Both the position numbers and the translations under genes were made by a program. Shown here piece after piece: positions 1-7,712 of a DNA stretch of 64,000 nucleotides. The notes below the pieces were generated by a model, which was given only the letters and a program-made list of their open reading frames with translations, was not told the DNA's origin and searched no databases. The stretch's first letter is position 1; each line of letters opens with the position of its first letter. Source of the stretch: Konateibacter massiliensis. GTDB lineage: Bacteria > Bacillota > Clostridia > Lachnospirales > Lachnospiraceae. The stretch is from the NCBI RefSeq assembly GCF_900184995.1, contig NZ_LT860098.1:749001-813000 (forward strand). The letters run 5' to 3'.

Positions 1-613
1 AAATCCGCTTACGCTTATCAGCAGCTCCTTGCAATTGATTGAAGCCCAACACCCGGAGGTAAAAGACTTTCGGTTTTGGAATGAAACAATGGCTGATATT
101 CAATATGTCCTCTCGCTGCTTGATGAATTAAGCAAATTTAACCAGAGTGATATTTTAAATCTATCTCAATTTGAAATAGGTGAGCTTGTGGATTCTGTTT
201 GTTTTGCTGTTCGCAATGATATCTGCGATTCTTCTTGCACGCTTACCTGCACATACAGCAAATCACTTCCGAAAATAACCGGCGATGCCATTAAGATTCG
301 TCAGGTGATAACTAACCTGATTAAAAATGCAAAAGATGCTGTTAATCCTGAAAATGGCTCTATTCAGGTAACCATACTGGATGTTAATCCGGATAAATTT
401 CAAATATCCATCGCGGATAATGGATCTGGAATACCGGCTGAGTTTCAAAATACGATATTTGAACCATTTGTTACACATAAGGCAAATGGCTCCGGCCTTG
501 GTCTGCCCATCTGCAAAAATATTGTGGAGGCGCATGGCGGAAGCATTACCTTTGAAACACAGGAGAACATCGGAACAACCTTTTACATAACCTTGCCGAT
601 TTCTCCTAACTAA
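1..613 (+). CDS. Sensor histidine kinase, C-terminal part (5' truncated by window edge)
   Basis: The reading frame is open from base 2 and begins NPLTLISSSLQ, the residues that normally follow the phospho-accepting His in an H-E-I-R-N-P-L H-box, so the window starts just after the catalytic histidine. The rest is a DHp helix pair and a complete HATPase domain: N-box NLIKNAKDAV, G1 box DNGSGIP, F-box IFEPFVTHKANGSGLG and G2 GLGLPICKNIVEAHGG. The enzyme autophosphorylates on His and passes the phosphate to a response regulator. The GSGLGLPICKNIVEAHGG ending is typical of KinB/NtrB-like kinases. The sensor domain and partner lie to the left, so the signal is unknown. An internal TTG at 29 is not a likely start because homology continues upstream of it. 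Confidence 0.9.
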   Translation, partial: NPLTLISSSLQLIEAQHPEVKDFRFWNETMADIQYVLSLLDELSKFNQSDILNLSQFEIGELVDSVCFAVRNDICDSSCTLTCTYSKSLPKITGDAIKIRQVITNLIKNAKDAVNPENGSIQVTILDVNPDKFQISIADNGSGIPAEFQNTIFEPFVTHKANGSGLGLPICKNIVEAHGGSITFETQENIGTTFYITLPISPN

Positions 614-617
614 CACT

Positions 618-806
618 TGTGCCGGTGAAATGTCATATCCTCCCGGCACAAAAATTGTCACTTGCATTAGTCAAAGCGGATATTCGTAATCCGCTACGCT
701 ACTTACTCATAACCTTATTACCACTTCGTGGTATTTCAGTAGGTGCTTGAACACCTACTGAAACAGGCAAGTTGCATCCTCGCTTGAAGAAGCGGGGGAC
801 TTCCTT
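618..806 (+). ncRNA. Candidate HEARO/omega-RNA-like structured RNA without an adjacent nuclease gene
   Basis: Five hairpins follow one another with little space between them: 618-625/643-650 (TGTGCCGG/CCGGCACA), 676-681/689-694 (GCGGAT/ATCCGC), 719-724/728-733 (TACCAC/GTGGTA with a TTC loop), 734-745/752-763 (12 perfect pairs, CTTGAA loop) and 778-785/790-797 (CCTCGCTT/AAGCGGGG with a GAAG loop), ending GGGGGACTTCCTTG. The order and the closing AAGCGGGGGACTTCC resemble, from memory, HEARO RNAs (guide RNAs of IS200/IS605-type IscB nucleases). In IscB loci the RNA lies directly before the nuclease gene, but here the next gene is a convergent flavodoxin. A decayed IS605-family right end is the main alternative. 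No coding frame of note is present. Confidence 0.5.
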
Positions 807-813
807 GATAAGA

Positions 814-1803
814 TTAAAATACAAATATTTCATCTAACAGGCGAAGCGTTTTAAAATCACCCTTTGCCGTCATCTCGCCCGACATAAAGGCTCTTTGGAA
901 CGTCATTTTTCCGTTTATAATACTCTCTATAATCTGATTTGATATTTTTATGTCAACCCCTACATTTTCCCGGTCACCGTAGTAACAATTCAGCTCACCC
1001 CGATTTACCTCTAAAATAAGACGTTTTTGGTTATCTGTGACAGTAATGCCAAAGCTGACCTTCACCTCTTTGTTTGGAACAAAGTGTGACTTAAAGTCAT
1101 TGATATATTCCATTTCATTCGATACCTCTTTAAAATCCATTTTTGATTTAAAGAGATTTGCAAGCTCCTCAATATCTTCCTTTTGCTTCTTCACATACTG
1201 GTCATCCGAAGCGTACTTGGACAACTGCTCCGTCTCCTGCGGTGAAAGCTCCATGCCCTTCGTTCTCAGCACATTCTGCTTTACTGCCATATTGCTTGTC
1301 GGCAAATTCTTCAGCTTTTGTGAAATCGCTCTGTATAGATTTTCCGATGCCTTTTCAATCAAAACGGCGTAGTCCTCATTCACCTCAAAGCTTGCCAAAT
1401 CATCCACATATCCGCAGATACCGTTGCATTCCAAACCACCTAGCAAAGTCCATGCGCTTGAGAGTGTAAGACTTGCTTCTCTCTCACCATATGTGGTTGA
1501 CATAACTACCGGCTGCATATATACATTACTAAGCTTCTCCTTGTCCGCATATAACCAGCATGCATCCAAAAACATCTGCATATAACCGCCAATTCCAAGC
1601 CATTCTACCGTTGTTGCTAAAATAATGCCGTCTGCCTCCTTCAGCGTCTGAGGCAATGTCATAATGGCATTCTTCTGCTCAAACAGGTTATACTTAACCG
1701 TCTCAACCCTAAGCTCAGTTAACACCTGCTGCATTTTATTGACTACATACAAAGTCGGATCATCAATCAATCCTCTTCCCCCGTAATATATATTAACTCT
1801 CAT
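814..1803 (-). CDS. Flavodoxin-like oxidoreductase fused to an SCP2 sterol-carrier domain
   Basis: A 329-residue cytoplasmic protein. Residues 1 to about 180 look like an NAD(P)H-dependent FMN reductase/flavodoxin fold (MRVNIYYGGRGLIDD; ADGIILATTVEWLGIGGYM as the flavin loop region). The last roughly 110 residues match the SCP2 lipid-binding fold (LEVNRGELNCYYG, IINGKMTFQRAFMSGEMTAKGD). The start is ATG 1803 rather than an ATG 15 bases upstream, because AGGAGGTAGAT directly precedes it. It sits 38 bases after the rhomboid gene on the same strand and probably shares its transcript. The substrate is unknown. SCP2 domains usually bind hydrophobic ligands, so a lipid or quinone electron acceptor is a guess. 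Confidence 0.75.
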   Translation of the reverse strand: MRVNIYYGGRGLIDDPTLYVVNKMQQVLTELRVETVKYNLFEQKNAIMTLPQTLKEADGIILATTVEWLGIGGYMQMFLDACWLYADKEKLSNVYMQPVVMSTTYGEREASLTLSSAWTLLGGLECNGICGYVDDLASFEVNEDYAVLIEKASENLYRAISQKLKNLPTSNMAVKQNVLRTKGMELSPQETEQLSKYASDDQYVKKQKEDIEELANLFKSKMDFKEVSNEMEYINDFKSHFVPNKEVKVSFGITVTDNQKRLILEVNRGELNCYYGDRENVGVDIKISNQIIESIINGKMTFQRAFMSGEMTAKGDFKTLRLLDEIFVF

Positions 1804-1841
1804 ATCTACCTCCTGCATTGTCTCAAACGATTCTCTACTCC

Positions 1842-2477
1842 TTATTGTATAATATCACTGTCTAAAGGGCAAGAATGTTTTTTTCTCCGATAAAGTAAAA
1901 TTGCTAAAATAATTCCGCAGATTAAACCGCCAATATGCGCCGCATTATCGACTCCGTTTTCGGAAAAACCGTGATATAACGTAAAAATGACAAGCAGTCC
2001 AAGCCTTGCCGACGTCATATCCTCCAATCGCCCCTTATTCACGATTACGATATAAAATAGCGCTCCGATTACTCCAAATATTGCTCCCGAAGCACCTGCC
2101 GATACGACAATCTCTCCCTGCAGATAATTGTAACCGCAAGACAAAGCACTGGCGCCAAGCCCGCTAAGCAGATATATAATGAGGAATTTGATTTTTCCGA
2201 CCGCTCTTTCCAGATTATCCCCCAGAAAGAAAAGCACAAGCATATTATTGAACAAATGCTCTATCCCAAAGTGTAAAAACGTAGATGTAAATAATCTGTA
2301 ATACTGCCCATAATCCACGATAAGAGGTGCAACCGCAGCACCATGGTTTATCATATATCTGGAATCCTGTGTAGAGCCGCCAAGCTCCAGCACAATAAAT
2401 ACCATGATATTAATCAGAACAATTAAATTCGTGCAAAAAGCATTTCTTTCTATTTTATATTTAAGTTCTCGAAACAT
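1842..2477 (-). CDS. Rhomboid-family intramembrane serine protease
   Basis: 211 residues with about six membrane segments. The catalytic Ser is in GASGAIFGVIGAL and the catalytic His in NAAHIGGLICG. The conserved HFGIEHLFNNM loop-1/TM2 region is also present. Rhomboids cleave single-span membrane proteins within or near the bilayer. The start ATG is preceded by AGGAGA, and the gene has its own TTGACA/TAATGT promoter (2508-2536). It lies directly downstream of the Tad pilus operon. A role in pilin or pseudopilin processing is possible from position, but nothing in the sequence proves it. Confidence 0.9.
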   Translation of the reverse strand: MFRELKYKIERNAFCTNLIVLINIMVFIVLELGGSTQDSRYMINHGAAVAPLIVDYGQYYRLFTSTFLHFGIEHLFNNMLVLFFLGDNLERAVGKIKFLIIYLLSGLGASALSCGYNYLQGEIVVSAGASGAIFGVIGALFYIVIVNKGRLEDMTSARLGLLVIFTLYHGFSENGVDNAAHIGGLICGIILAILLYRRKKHSCPLDSDIIQ

Positions 2478-2507
2478 CGTCAGTCTCTCCTGTTTTTTTA
2501 TAAAGAG

Positions 2508-2536
2508 ACATTAACACTTTACGAGAAGAATGTCAA
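2508..2536 (-). promoter_or_regulatory. Sigma-A promoter of the rhomboid gene
   Basis: On the minus strand TTGACA (2531-2536), a 17-base spacer, then TAATGT (2508-2513), 31 bases before the rhomboid start codon. Confidence 0.7.
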
Positions 2537-2578
2537 TTAGCGAGAAGCCAGATATTTTTTACTGAAAACTACATATCT

Positions 2579-4045
2579 TTATTGAAACACATACTCCACT
2601 GCTGCAAAATGAAGTGTATCCTCCGGAAAAATCTCCACCGTTTCATTTGCTTCCAGTCTTTTTCCGTTATGGAAGGTTCCGTTCGTGGAATTCAAATCCG
2701 TGAGATAATAGCTCCCCTCATCCTTTTTAATTTCCGCATGAATCCTGCTTATTGATTCGTTTTGTATCACTCCGTCCACATGCTCTTCCATTTTTCCGAT
2801 TAAAAAGGCTTTTTCTGAAAGCTCAAAGCTTGGATATTTCTCTTTGCTTGGTGAAAGCTTGTGCCGTGGCTGACGGCATGCAAGCAGTACGGTGTTTCCG
2901 TAGCTTTCTGCCTCCGACTCCGGTTGAAAGTTTCTTATTACCGTTTCACTTATCAAAGAACCTTCGCTTTCCATCTGACTGTATCTTGTCACGTTTTGGG
3001 ATGCTGCTGCTCCTGTTTCCCTTTTTAATACCCAATTCGGCTCCACTGCCACTGTTCTGCCCCGTTTTTCTTCCTCCTCCATGACAATCAAGCTTTCCTC
3101 CTGCTCCTCTTTTTTTGCCTCATATTTTTTATAAAACATATAACCTGTCAGCACCGCTGTAATTAGAAGCACACCGCCAATTTTTAGGAAAATATCATTA
3201 CTTAATTTTAAATCGCTTATAACTTCTCTATTCTGATAGAGAAAATAACTCAATAATGCCAGAGCTGTCACGATCACGATACCTCCCATTGCATACAGCT
3301 TCTTACTCCTTTCCTTTTCTTGGGAAGCATCATTTTCTTGTCTTTCCTCTGTATCAAGATAAGCCGGCTCTGTCACTATTTTTCTGCCCCCCTCTATCTT
3401 GTTACTTCTTTCTATTTTGCTGCCTTTCTCTATTCTCTTACCACGTTTTAACTCTGTCTCACTTTCAGCAATATCTTCTTTTCCTTCCTCATTTTCCTGC
3501 CCTTCGTCACTGGCAATGGAATTTAAAATATCTTTTAGGGAATAGTTTTCATTCATCGTCTGGCGATATAGCTCATAGGCAGTCGCCACCGCATGCTTGT
3601 CCTCATGGTTAATTCTCTCAAGAATATACGCCGTGAGCGCGTGAAAACTTTCGCTGATATCATGTTCATAGCCCGGCATATAACAAAAATATATCCGACT
3701 GGTCTCAATATTCATATAAATAACATCCGGTTCCAGTACAAAATCATTTGGATTCAGCAGATATTCCTCACTGTTTTCAATTACCTTTAGAAAGCTTGTG
3801 ATAATCACATTCAGCTCTGTCTCCCCAATTTTCTTCTTTTCATAAATACGGGCAAGCGGCTGCTTTGAGGTTATTTCATAAAAATATTTTACGACTCCGT
3901 CTAGCTTTCTTACATTGCATCTCAATATAGCCGGAATCTCATTTGAAATCAACATCCTCATGCGGTAGTCCTCAACGAGCCCCGCTGCCTCATCACTTAA
4001 TATCATATAATTATTGTTTAAATCCCGTTTAAACTCCCGGTTCAT
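2579..4045 (-). CDS. DUF6382/FHA domain membrane protein of the Tad locus
   Basis: 488 residues. Residues 1 to about 180 match the DUF6382-type region found at the end of clostridial Tad operons (REFKRDLNNNYMIL). A charged low-complexity linker follows, then two membrane segments (about MGGIVIVTALALLSYFLY and GGVLLITAVLTGYMFYK). A C-terminal FHA phosphothreonine-binding domain carries the motifs NESISRIHAEI and YYLTDLNSTNGTFHNG. The start is ATG 4045, with GGGGGAG just upstream; the frame extends 17 codons further back without a ribosome site. FHA domains dock Ser/Thr-phosphorylated partners, so this protein may couple a kinase to pilus assembly. Confidence 0.85.
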   Translation of the reverse strand: MNREFKRDLNNNYMILSDEAAGLVEDYRMRMLISNEIPAILRCNVRKLDGVVKYFYEITSKQPLARIYEKKKIGETELNVIITSFLKVIENSEEYLLNPNDFVLEPDVIYMNIETSRIYFCYMPGYEHDISESFHALTAYILERINHEDKHAVATAYELYRQTMNENYSLKDILNSIASDEGQENEEGKEDIAESETELKRGKRIEKGSKIERSNKIEGGRKIVTEPAYLDTEERQENDASQEKERSKKLYAMGGIVIVTALALLSYFLYQNREVISDLKLSNDIFLKIGGVLLITAVLTGYMFYKKYEAKKEEQEESLIVMEEEEKRGRTVAVEPNWVLKRETGAAASQNVTRYSQMESEGSLISETVIRNFQPESEAESYGNTVLLACRQPRHKLSPSKEKYPSFELSEKAFLIGKMEEHVDGVIQNESISRIHAEIKKDEGSYYLTDLNSTNGTFHNGKRLEANETVEIFPEDTLHFAAVEYVFQ

Positions 4046-4062
4046 AAAACTCCCCCTATCTT

Positions 4063-4506
4063 TTACCGCCCAAGCAAATTTTCTAAAATCCTGCAATTTC
4101 GGATAAATGTTACCGGCTCTAACCGTTTCATCGATTTTTCAGCGTTTATTGTATAATTATTTTTTAAAAAGACCGATGATACAAGATACATACTTGGAAA
4201 TTGAAATTTCCCGCTGCATGTCACGGTAATCTTTTTGTTTTCCACCTGAATATCTGTCGTGATTCCCTTTGTTGCAATCACTTTATTCAAAATGACGTTC
4301 TGACTTTCCTCCTCCAATTTTTGTTTTATCTGCGCATTTGACAAGATTTTTTCGTTTGTATATCGGTTTGCCAGAATGATCGTACCCTCGGCTATTACCG
4401 CCCTGTCATGCAGAAAAAAGCTTATAAAAATTAATGCAACAAGCGTTCCTAAAATAAGAGGCATAAGCAAAGCCGCCTCTATCGTATAGCTCCCCTTTAA
4501 CTCCAT
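4063..4506 (-). CDS. TadE-like pseudopilin
   Basis: 147 residues. The class III prepilin N-terminus is MELKGSYTIEAALLMPLILG: a short basic leader, G-S-Y-T-I-E (Glu at +5 after the Gly) and then a single long hydrophobic helix. Prepilin peptidase would cut after the Gly. Pseudopilins of this type are minor components of the Tad/Flp pilus machine at the membrane. It overlaps the end of the upstream peptidase gene by 10 bases, so the two are probably translationally coupled. Confidence 0.85.
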   Translation of the reverse strand: MELKGSYTIEAALLMPLILGTLVALIFISFFLHDRAVIAEGTIILANRYTNEKILSNAQIKQKLEEESQNVILNKVIATKGITTDIQVENKKITVTCSGKFQFPSMYLVSSVFLKNNYTINAEKSMKRLEPVTFIRNCRILENLLGR

Positions 4507-4922
4507 ACCATTAAGCCCCCCAAAAAAGCAAGAAACAAAAACGGGATAAACGGAAGCTCATAGTTTCTTCCCACCAGCTTACCGATTAAAAGTAAAATAC
4601 CAACTCCTGCGGCAAGAAATGCGGCAGACATAAGAAGAAATAAATTATCAAAAAAACCTAAAAACAATCCCGTTACAACCAAAACAATGCCGTCTCCTTT
4701 TCCAATTTTCTCCCTTGTGACAAAGCACACCAAAAGCGCTGCCAGCCCGATTGTCATCCCCCCTAGAATAGAGAGCAGGGAAAGAGGTTTATATATAAAA
4801 TTGCATGCAACCCCTGCCACGATAAAGGGGAACAGTAACAATACATTGATTCTCTTATATACCAAATCCATTATTCCGGCAATTCCAAGCATACTTGCCA
4901 CCAGTATTTTTATTGTATCCAT
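4497..4922 (-). CDS. A24 prepilin peptidase (CpaA/TadV-like), second copy in the locus
   Basis: 141 residues, almost entirely membrane-embedded. The two catalytic aspartates of the aspartyl prepilin peptidases are visible in GIMDLVYKRI and GKGDGIVLVV. The family cleaves the leader of Flp pilin and TadE/F pseudopilins at the cytoplasmic face. A second peptidase of the same family lies at the head of the operon (12316-12837), and this copy sits directly beside the pseudopilin genes. The start ATG is 14 bases after the preceding gene's end. Confidence 0.88.
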   Translation of the reverse strand: MDTIKILVASMLGIAGIMDLVYKRINVLLLFPFIVAGVACNFIYKPLSLLSILGGMTIGLAALLVCFVTREKIGKGDGIVLVVTGLFLGFFDNLFLLMSAAFLAAGVGILLLIGKLVGRNYELPFIPFLFLAFLGGLMVWS

Positions 4923-4936
4923 AAGCCCTCCTTATT

Positions 4937-5863
4937 CTAATACCCACATCTTGAGCAAGGTGTCCTATCCCCTGCCTCAGAAATCGGAATCGCAGTCACA
5001 TCCCTTCGGATACCGCTACAATCTCGCACCTTGTGATATCTGTCTCCCGTGTCTGTAATATAATAGAAATCAGTGTCCGGCCTCTCCCCGCAAATTTCAC
5101 ACTCATGATATTTTCCTCCGCTGCTGTTTCTAAGCAGAGCGATCTCCCCCTTGCTTACCGTCGAGATGGAGAGTTTGATATGGGTGCATAATCTGTCTCT
5201 ATGATAAACCGTTCCAGTCTTTGTAATATATACAATTTCCTCCTCGGCATCCTCTCCCTCTCCTTTCGCAGATTCATAGCCTGTCCATCCCCTGATTCTT
5301 GCCCGCTGCATCACTCGCACCTGGCTTAAATTAAAAAAATTACATGGAATTTCTATTTTATAGAGCGCCACGATATCTACCATATCGTCCTCTTTCATAA
5401 AGGAGGACAACAGAAGATTTATTCCACTCTCAATATGGTTATGCTCATAATAGTACTCTCCTAACTCCTGTTTCACCTGACTGCCTACATACACGCTGCT
5501 GAGTGCTCCTGCTGCCACATCTTTCAATTGTCCGCTCGCAATCAAGCTGTTGCTCTCTGCCCGGCTATATACATAAGCATAAAGTGCGAGGTCTTTCCCT
5601 TGCTTATATAGCTCGTTTCCGATTTCAGCCTCTGTCCTTATTACCTCCGTAAAATACATAAAAAAACAAATTGCAAATAAGAAAAGAGGTAATACCAGTG
5701 CAGTCTCCACTGTAAGACTTGCCCGTTGCGAGGTGAACGAAGACACCCTTCCCGTCTCGGAGGTCCATCTGCCATTTGGGGTTGACAGTTTTTTCATGGA
5801 TAAAGAAAATCGTGGAGAGTGTTGTTTTATTATATTTTTTATGTTCCGTTTGTGGAAAGGCAT
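4937..5863 (-). CDS. TadE/F-like pseudopilin with a duplicated Cys-rich C-terminal domain
   Basis: 308 residues. After a roughly 45-residue basic leader comes SQRASLTVETALVLPLFLFA, a prepilin-type signal (T-V-E then hydrophobic helix). The C-terminal third holds two copies of a motif of the form Y-I-T-x-T-G-x-x-Y-H-x-x-R-x-C, about 25 residues, then C-x-x-C-G: ITKTGTVYHRDRLC ... CEICG and ITDTGDRYHKVRDC ... CSRCG. Each repeat could bind a metal ion or form disulfides outside the membrane. The start ATG at 5863 has AGAGGTGAAGGAAG before it. The long leader is unusual for the family; the function of the Cys repeats is unknown. Confidence 0.78.
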   Translation of the reverse strand: MPFHKRNIKNIIKQHSPRFSLSMKKLSTPNGRWTSETGRVSSFTSQRASLTVETALVLPLFLFAICFFMYFTEVIRTEAEIGNELYKQGKDLALYAYVYSRAESNSLIASGQLKDVAAGALSSVYVGSQVKQELGEYYYEHNHIESGINLLLSSFMKEDDMVDIVALYKIEIPCNFFNLSQVRVMQRARIRGWTGYESAKGEGEDAEEEIVYITKTGTVYHRDRLCTHIKLSISTVSKGEIALLRNSSGGKYHECEICGERPDTDFYYITDTGDRYHKVRDCSGIRRDVTAIPISEAGDRTPCSRCGY

Positions 5864-5888
5864 CTTCCTTCACCTCTTTTCTTACAGC

Positions 5889-7433
5889 TTAATAATAGGA
5901 AAAATCTCGTGTCACGGTATGACTGTAGCTTTCGCTGCCTCTTTCCAGCGCCTGAAACGGCAGTCTTAAAAACAGGCTGTCCGTCCTATACTGCATGGAA
6001 GCTGTAAAGCTCTGTGTACAGTTGTCAATTTTAAAATTAGGACTCTCAAGCTGTATTGTCCTCTCAATCAAATCAAGACTCCTCATTATTTTTTTATTGT
6101 CAGCTTCAAAAAAAATAAGAATTTTTAAATATCCCCTATAATCAATACCATCTTCGTCCTCCTCCCCGCTGTCAAGAAGCTCGCTCAGATTTTCCAGATT
6201 ACTCAAGGATAGATTCCAGTTTCCGGCATTCTTTATCAATGCTACCTTTTTCCCAGACATAAGCATTCTAAGCTCTATCACACTCTCTGCAAATGCCCAC
6301 GCAAGCAAAAGTGCCATTTCTAATATTGCCACAAAGACAGGTCCCAGATAGCCGACAATAAGCGTGGCAAGAGACAGCGCCTCCTGTCTTTTTACAGTGT
6401 CCGTGAGAAGATATACAAAGTTGATTCCCTCTCGCATCAAAAGCAATTTATTCACCACCGTTTCTAAATTTTGTCTGTCACTCTCTTTTCCGCATAAAAT
6501 ATACTCCGCCTGATATTGAATCCCCTTGCCACTTTCTGTCTCCCCACTCAAAAAATCAGGAAACTTTTCAAATAGGTATTCATTGAAAAGTGCTTTGTTT
6601 AGGACATTATATTCCTCCCCTGAAAATGCCCCATCTCCTTTTTCTAGTTCTCTCTTTGACGCCACCTCACTGAAATTGCTGATTTTTTTATCTGACAAGG
6701 CAGAGGAATCCTCCAATACCAACTCCAGAATTGGCGAGCTTTGTATCGACTTGATCGTATCAGCCGGATTGGAAGCCTCGCTTGGTTTTTCCATCTCAAC
6801 CTTACTCTCATCTCCATCTGCATCCTTTAACGCAGCATCATACTCACTTTGATATTTTTCTTTTGCGCCCGCAATCATACTTTCCCCTCCGCTCTCTTCC
6901 TCCTTATGGCTCTTAAAGCTTTCCTGCTTTTTCACAACGCTTTCATCATACTGTCCTAGAAGGCTCTCTGCCAATGAAATGCCAAGCTTATTTTTCATAT
7001 AGGAAACTGCCTGGCTGTAATACGCTTCCCCTTTATCATCCGTTGCGAGTACATATTTTTCGGACGTAACACTTTCAACGGAAGATCTCCACATATCCGA
7101 TTTGTATAGCAGGGACAATGTCTCCATATTTTTATTTACATCTGTGTTATACTCACCGAATTCTTTGATTCTTGCATTGACACGCTCCATGCTGCCATCT
7201 GCTGTTCCATAACCCATATCAAGGAAGAACAAGTCATACAGCTCAAGCAGCTCTCTGTTGTACTCGCCAAAGGCGGAAAACACCCCCATATCTGTTATAT
7301 TCTGAAGCTGCATTCTAACTCCCTGTAGTCTGGCGCTTTCTATCGTGGTGCAGACAACAGACAGTATGAGGGTAAGTATCAGACTCAAAAATACAGTAAT
7401 ATGTCCTTTTCTATAATATTTTGTTTTACCCAT
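5889..7433 (-). CDS. DUF5702-type Tad-locus protein (TadG-like)
   Basis: 514 residues. The N-terminus KGHITVFLSLILTLILSVVCTTIESAR resembles TadG/pseudopilin signal anchors (Glu within the hydrophobic segment). A large extracytoplasmic region follows, with a further hydrophobic segment (ATLIVGYLGPVFVAILEMALLLAWAF). This matches the DUF5702 family that accompanies clostridial Tad operons. It lies between the pilin gene and the TadE/F gene in the same transcript. The molecular role is not established; a structural or anchoring part of the pilus base is the usual inference. Confidence 0.75.
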   Translation of the reverse strand: MGKTKYYRKGHITVFLSLILTLILSVVCTTIESARLQGVRMQLQNITDMGVFSAFGEYNRELLELYDLFFLDMGYGTADGSMERVNARIKEFGEYNTDVNKNMETLSLLYKSDMWRSSVESVTSEKYVLATDDKGEAYYSQAVSYMKNKLGISLAESLLGQYDESVVKKQESFKSHKEEESGGESMIAGAKEKYQSEYDAALKDADGDESKVEMEKPSEASNPADTIKSIQSSPILELVLEDSSALSDKKISNFSEVASKRELEKGDGAFSGEEYNVLNKALFNEYLFEKFPDFLSGETESGKGIQYQAEYILCGKESDRQNLETVVNKLLLMREGINFVYLLTDTVKRQEALSLATLIVGYLGPVFVAILEMALLLAWAFAESVIELRMLMSGKKVALIKNAGNWNLSLSNLENLSELLDSGEEDEDGIDYRGYLKILIFFEADNKKIMRSLDLIERTIQLESPNFKIDNCTQSFTASMQYRTDSLFLRLPFQALERGSESYSHTVTRDFSYY

Positions 7434-7514
7434 TTTAAGCTCCTCCTCTCACCCTTTCTATACTGAGCACCTATTTTTTATTTCTTCAATATAAATTGCG
7501 TTTTTATTTTCTTC

Positions 7515-7682
7515 TTAGATGGCATTTGCATTTGAATTTATCTTTTCAAAAATTTTCCTTACAAGTGCCTCTAACTGGTCTTTGAATATGGCTACCAGTG
7601 CAATCAAAACGACTAAAATTAGTATCACCTCCACAACCCCTACTCCGTCTTCTTCTTCCATAAACCTTTTTATTGTATTCAT
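7515..7682 (-). CDS. flp: Flp-type (type IVb) major pilin, 55 residues
   Basis: This short gene is easy to miss. The translation starts MNTIKRFMEEEDGVG and continues VVEVILILVVLIALVAIF, ending INSNANAI. It has an acidic leader, a Gly suited to prepilin peptidase cleavage, Glu at about +5 and a single hydrophobic helix, the hallmarks of Flp pilins. AGAAAGAGGAGG lies just upstream of ATG 7682. It sits between tadC and the DUF5702 gene, 31 bases before the end of tadC. It would be processed by one of the two A24 peptidases and polymerised by the TadA/B/C machine. Confidence 0.85.
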   Translation of the reverse strand: MNTIKRFMEEEDGVGVVEVILILVVLIALVAIFKDQLEALVRKIFEKINSNANAI

Positions 7683-7712
7683 TTTGCTCCTCCTCTTTCT
7701 TAAATTTATATA

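Noticed and set aside
5625-5873. 82-codon minus-strand ORF with GTG start overlapping the TadE/F-like gene
   Set aside because: It lies in another frame of the well-supported 4937-5863 gene, shows no family features and uses the same ribosome site.
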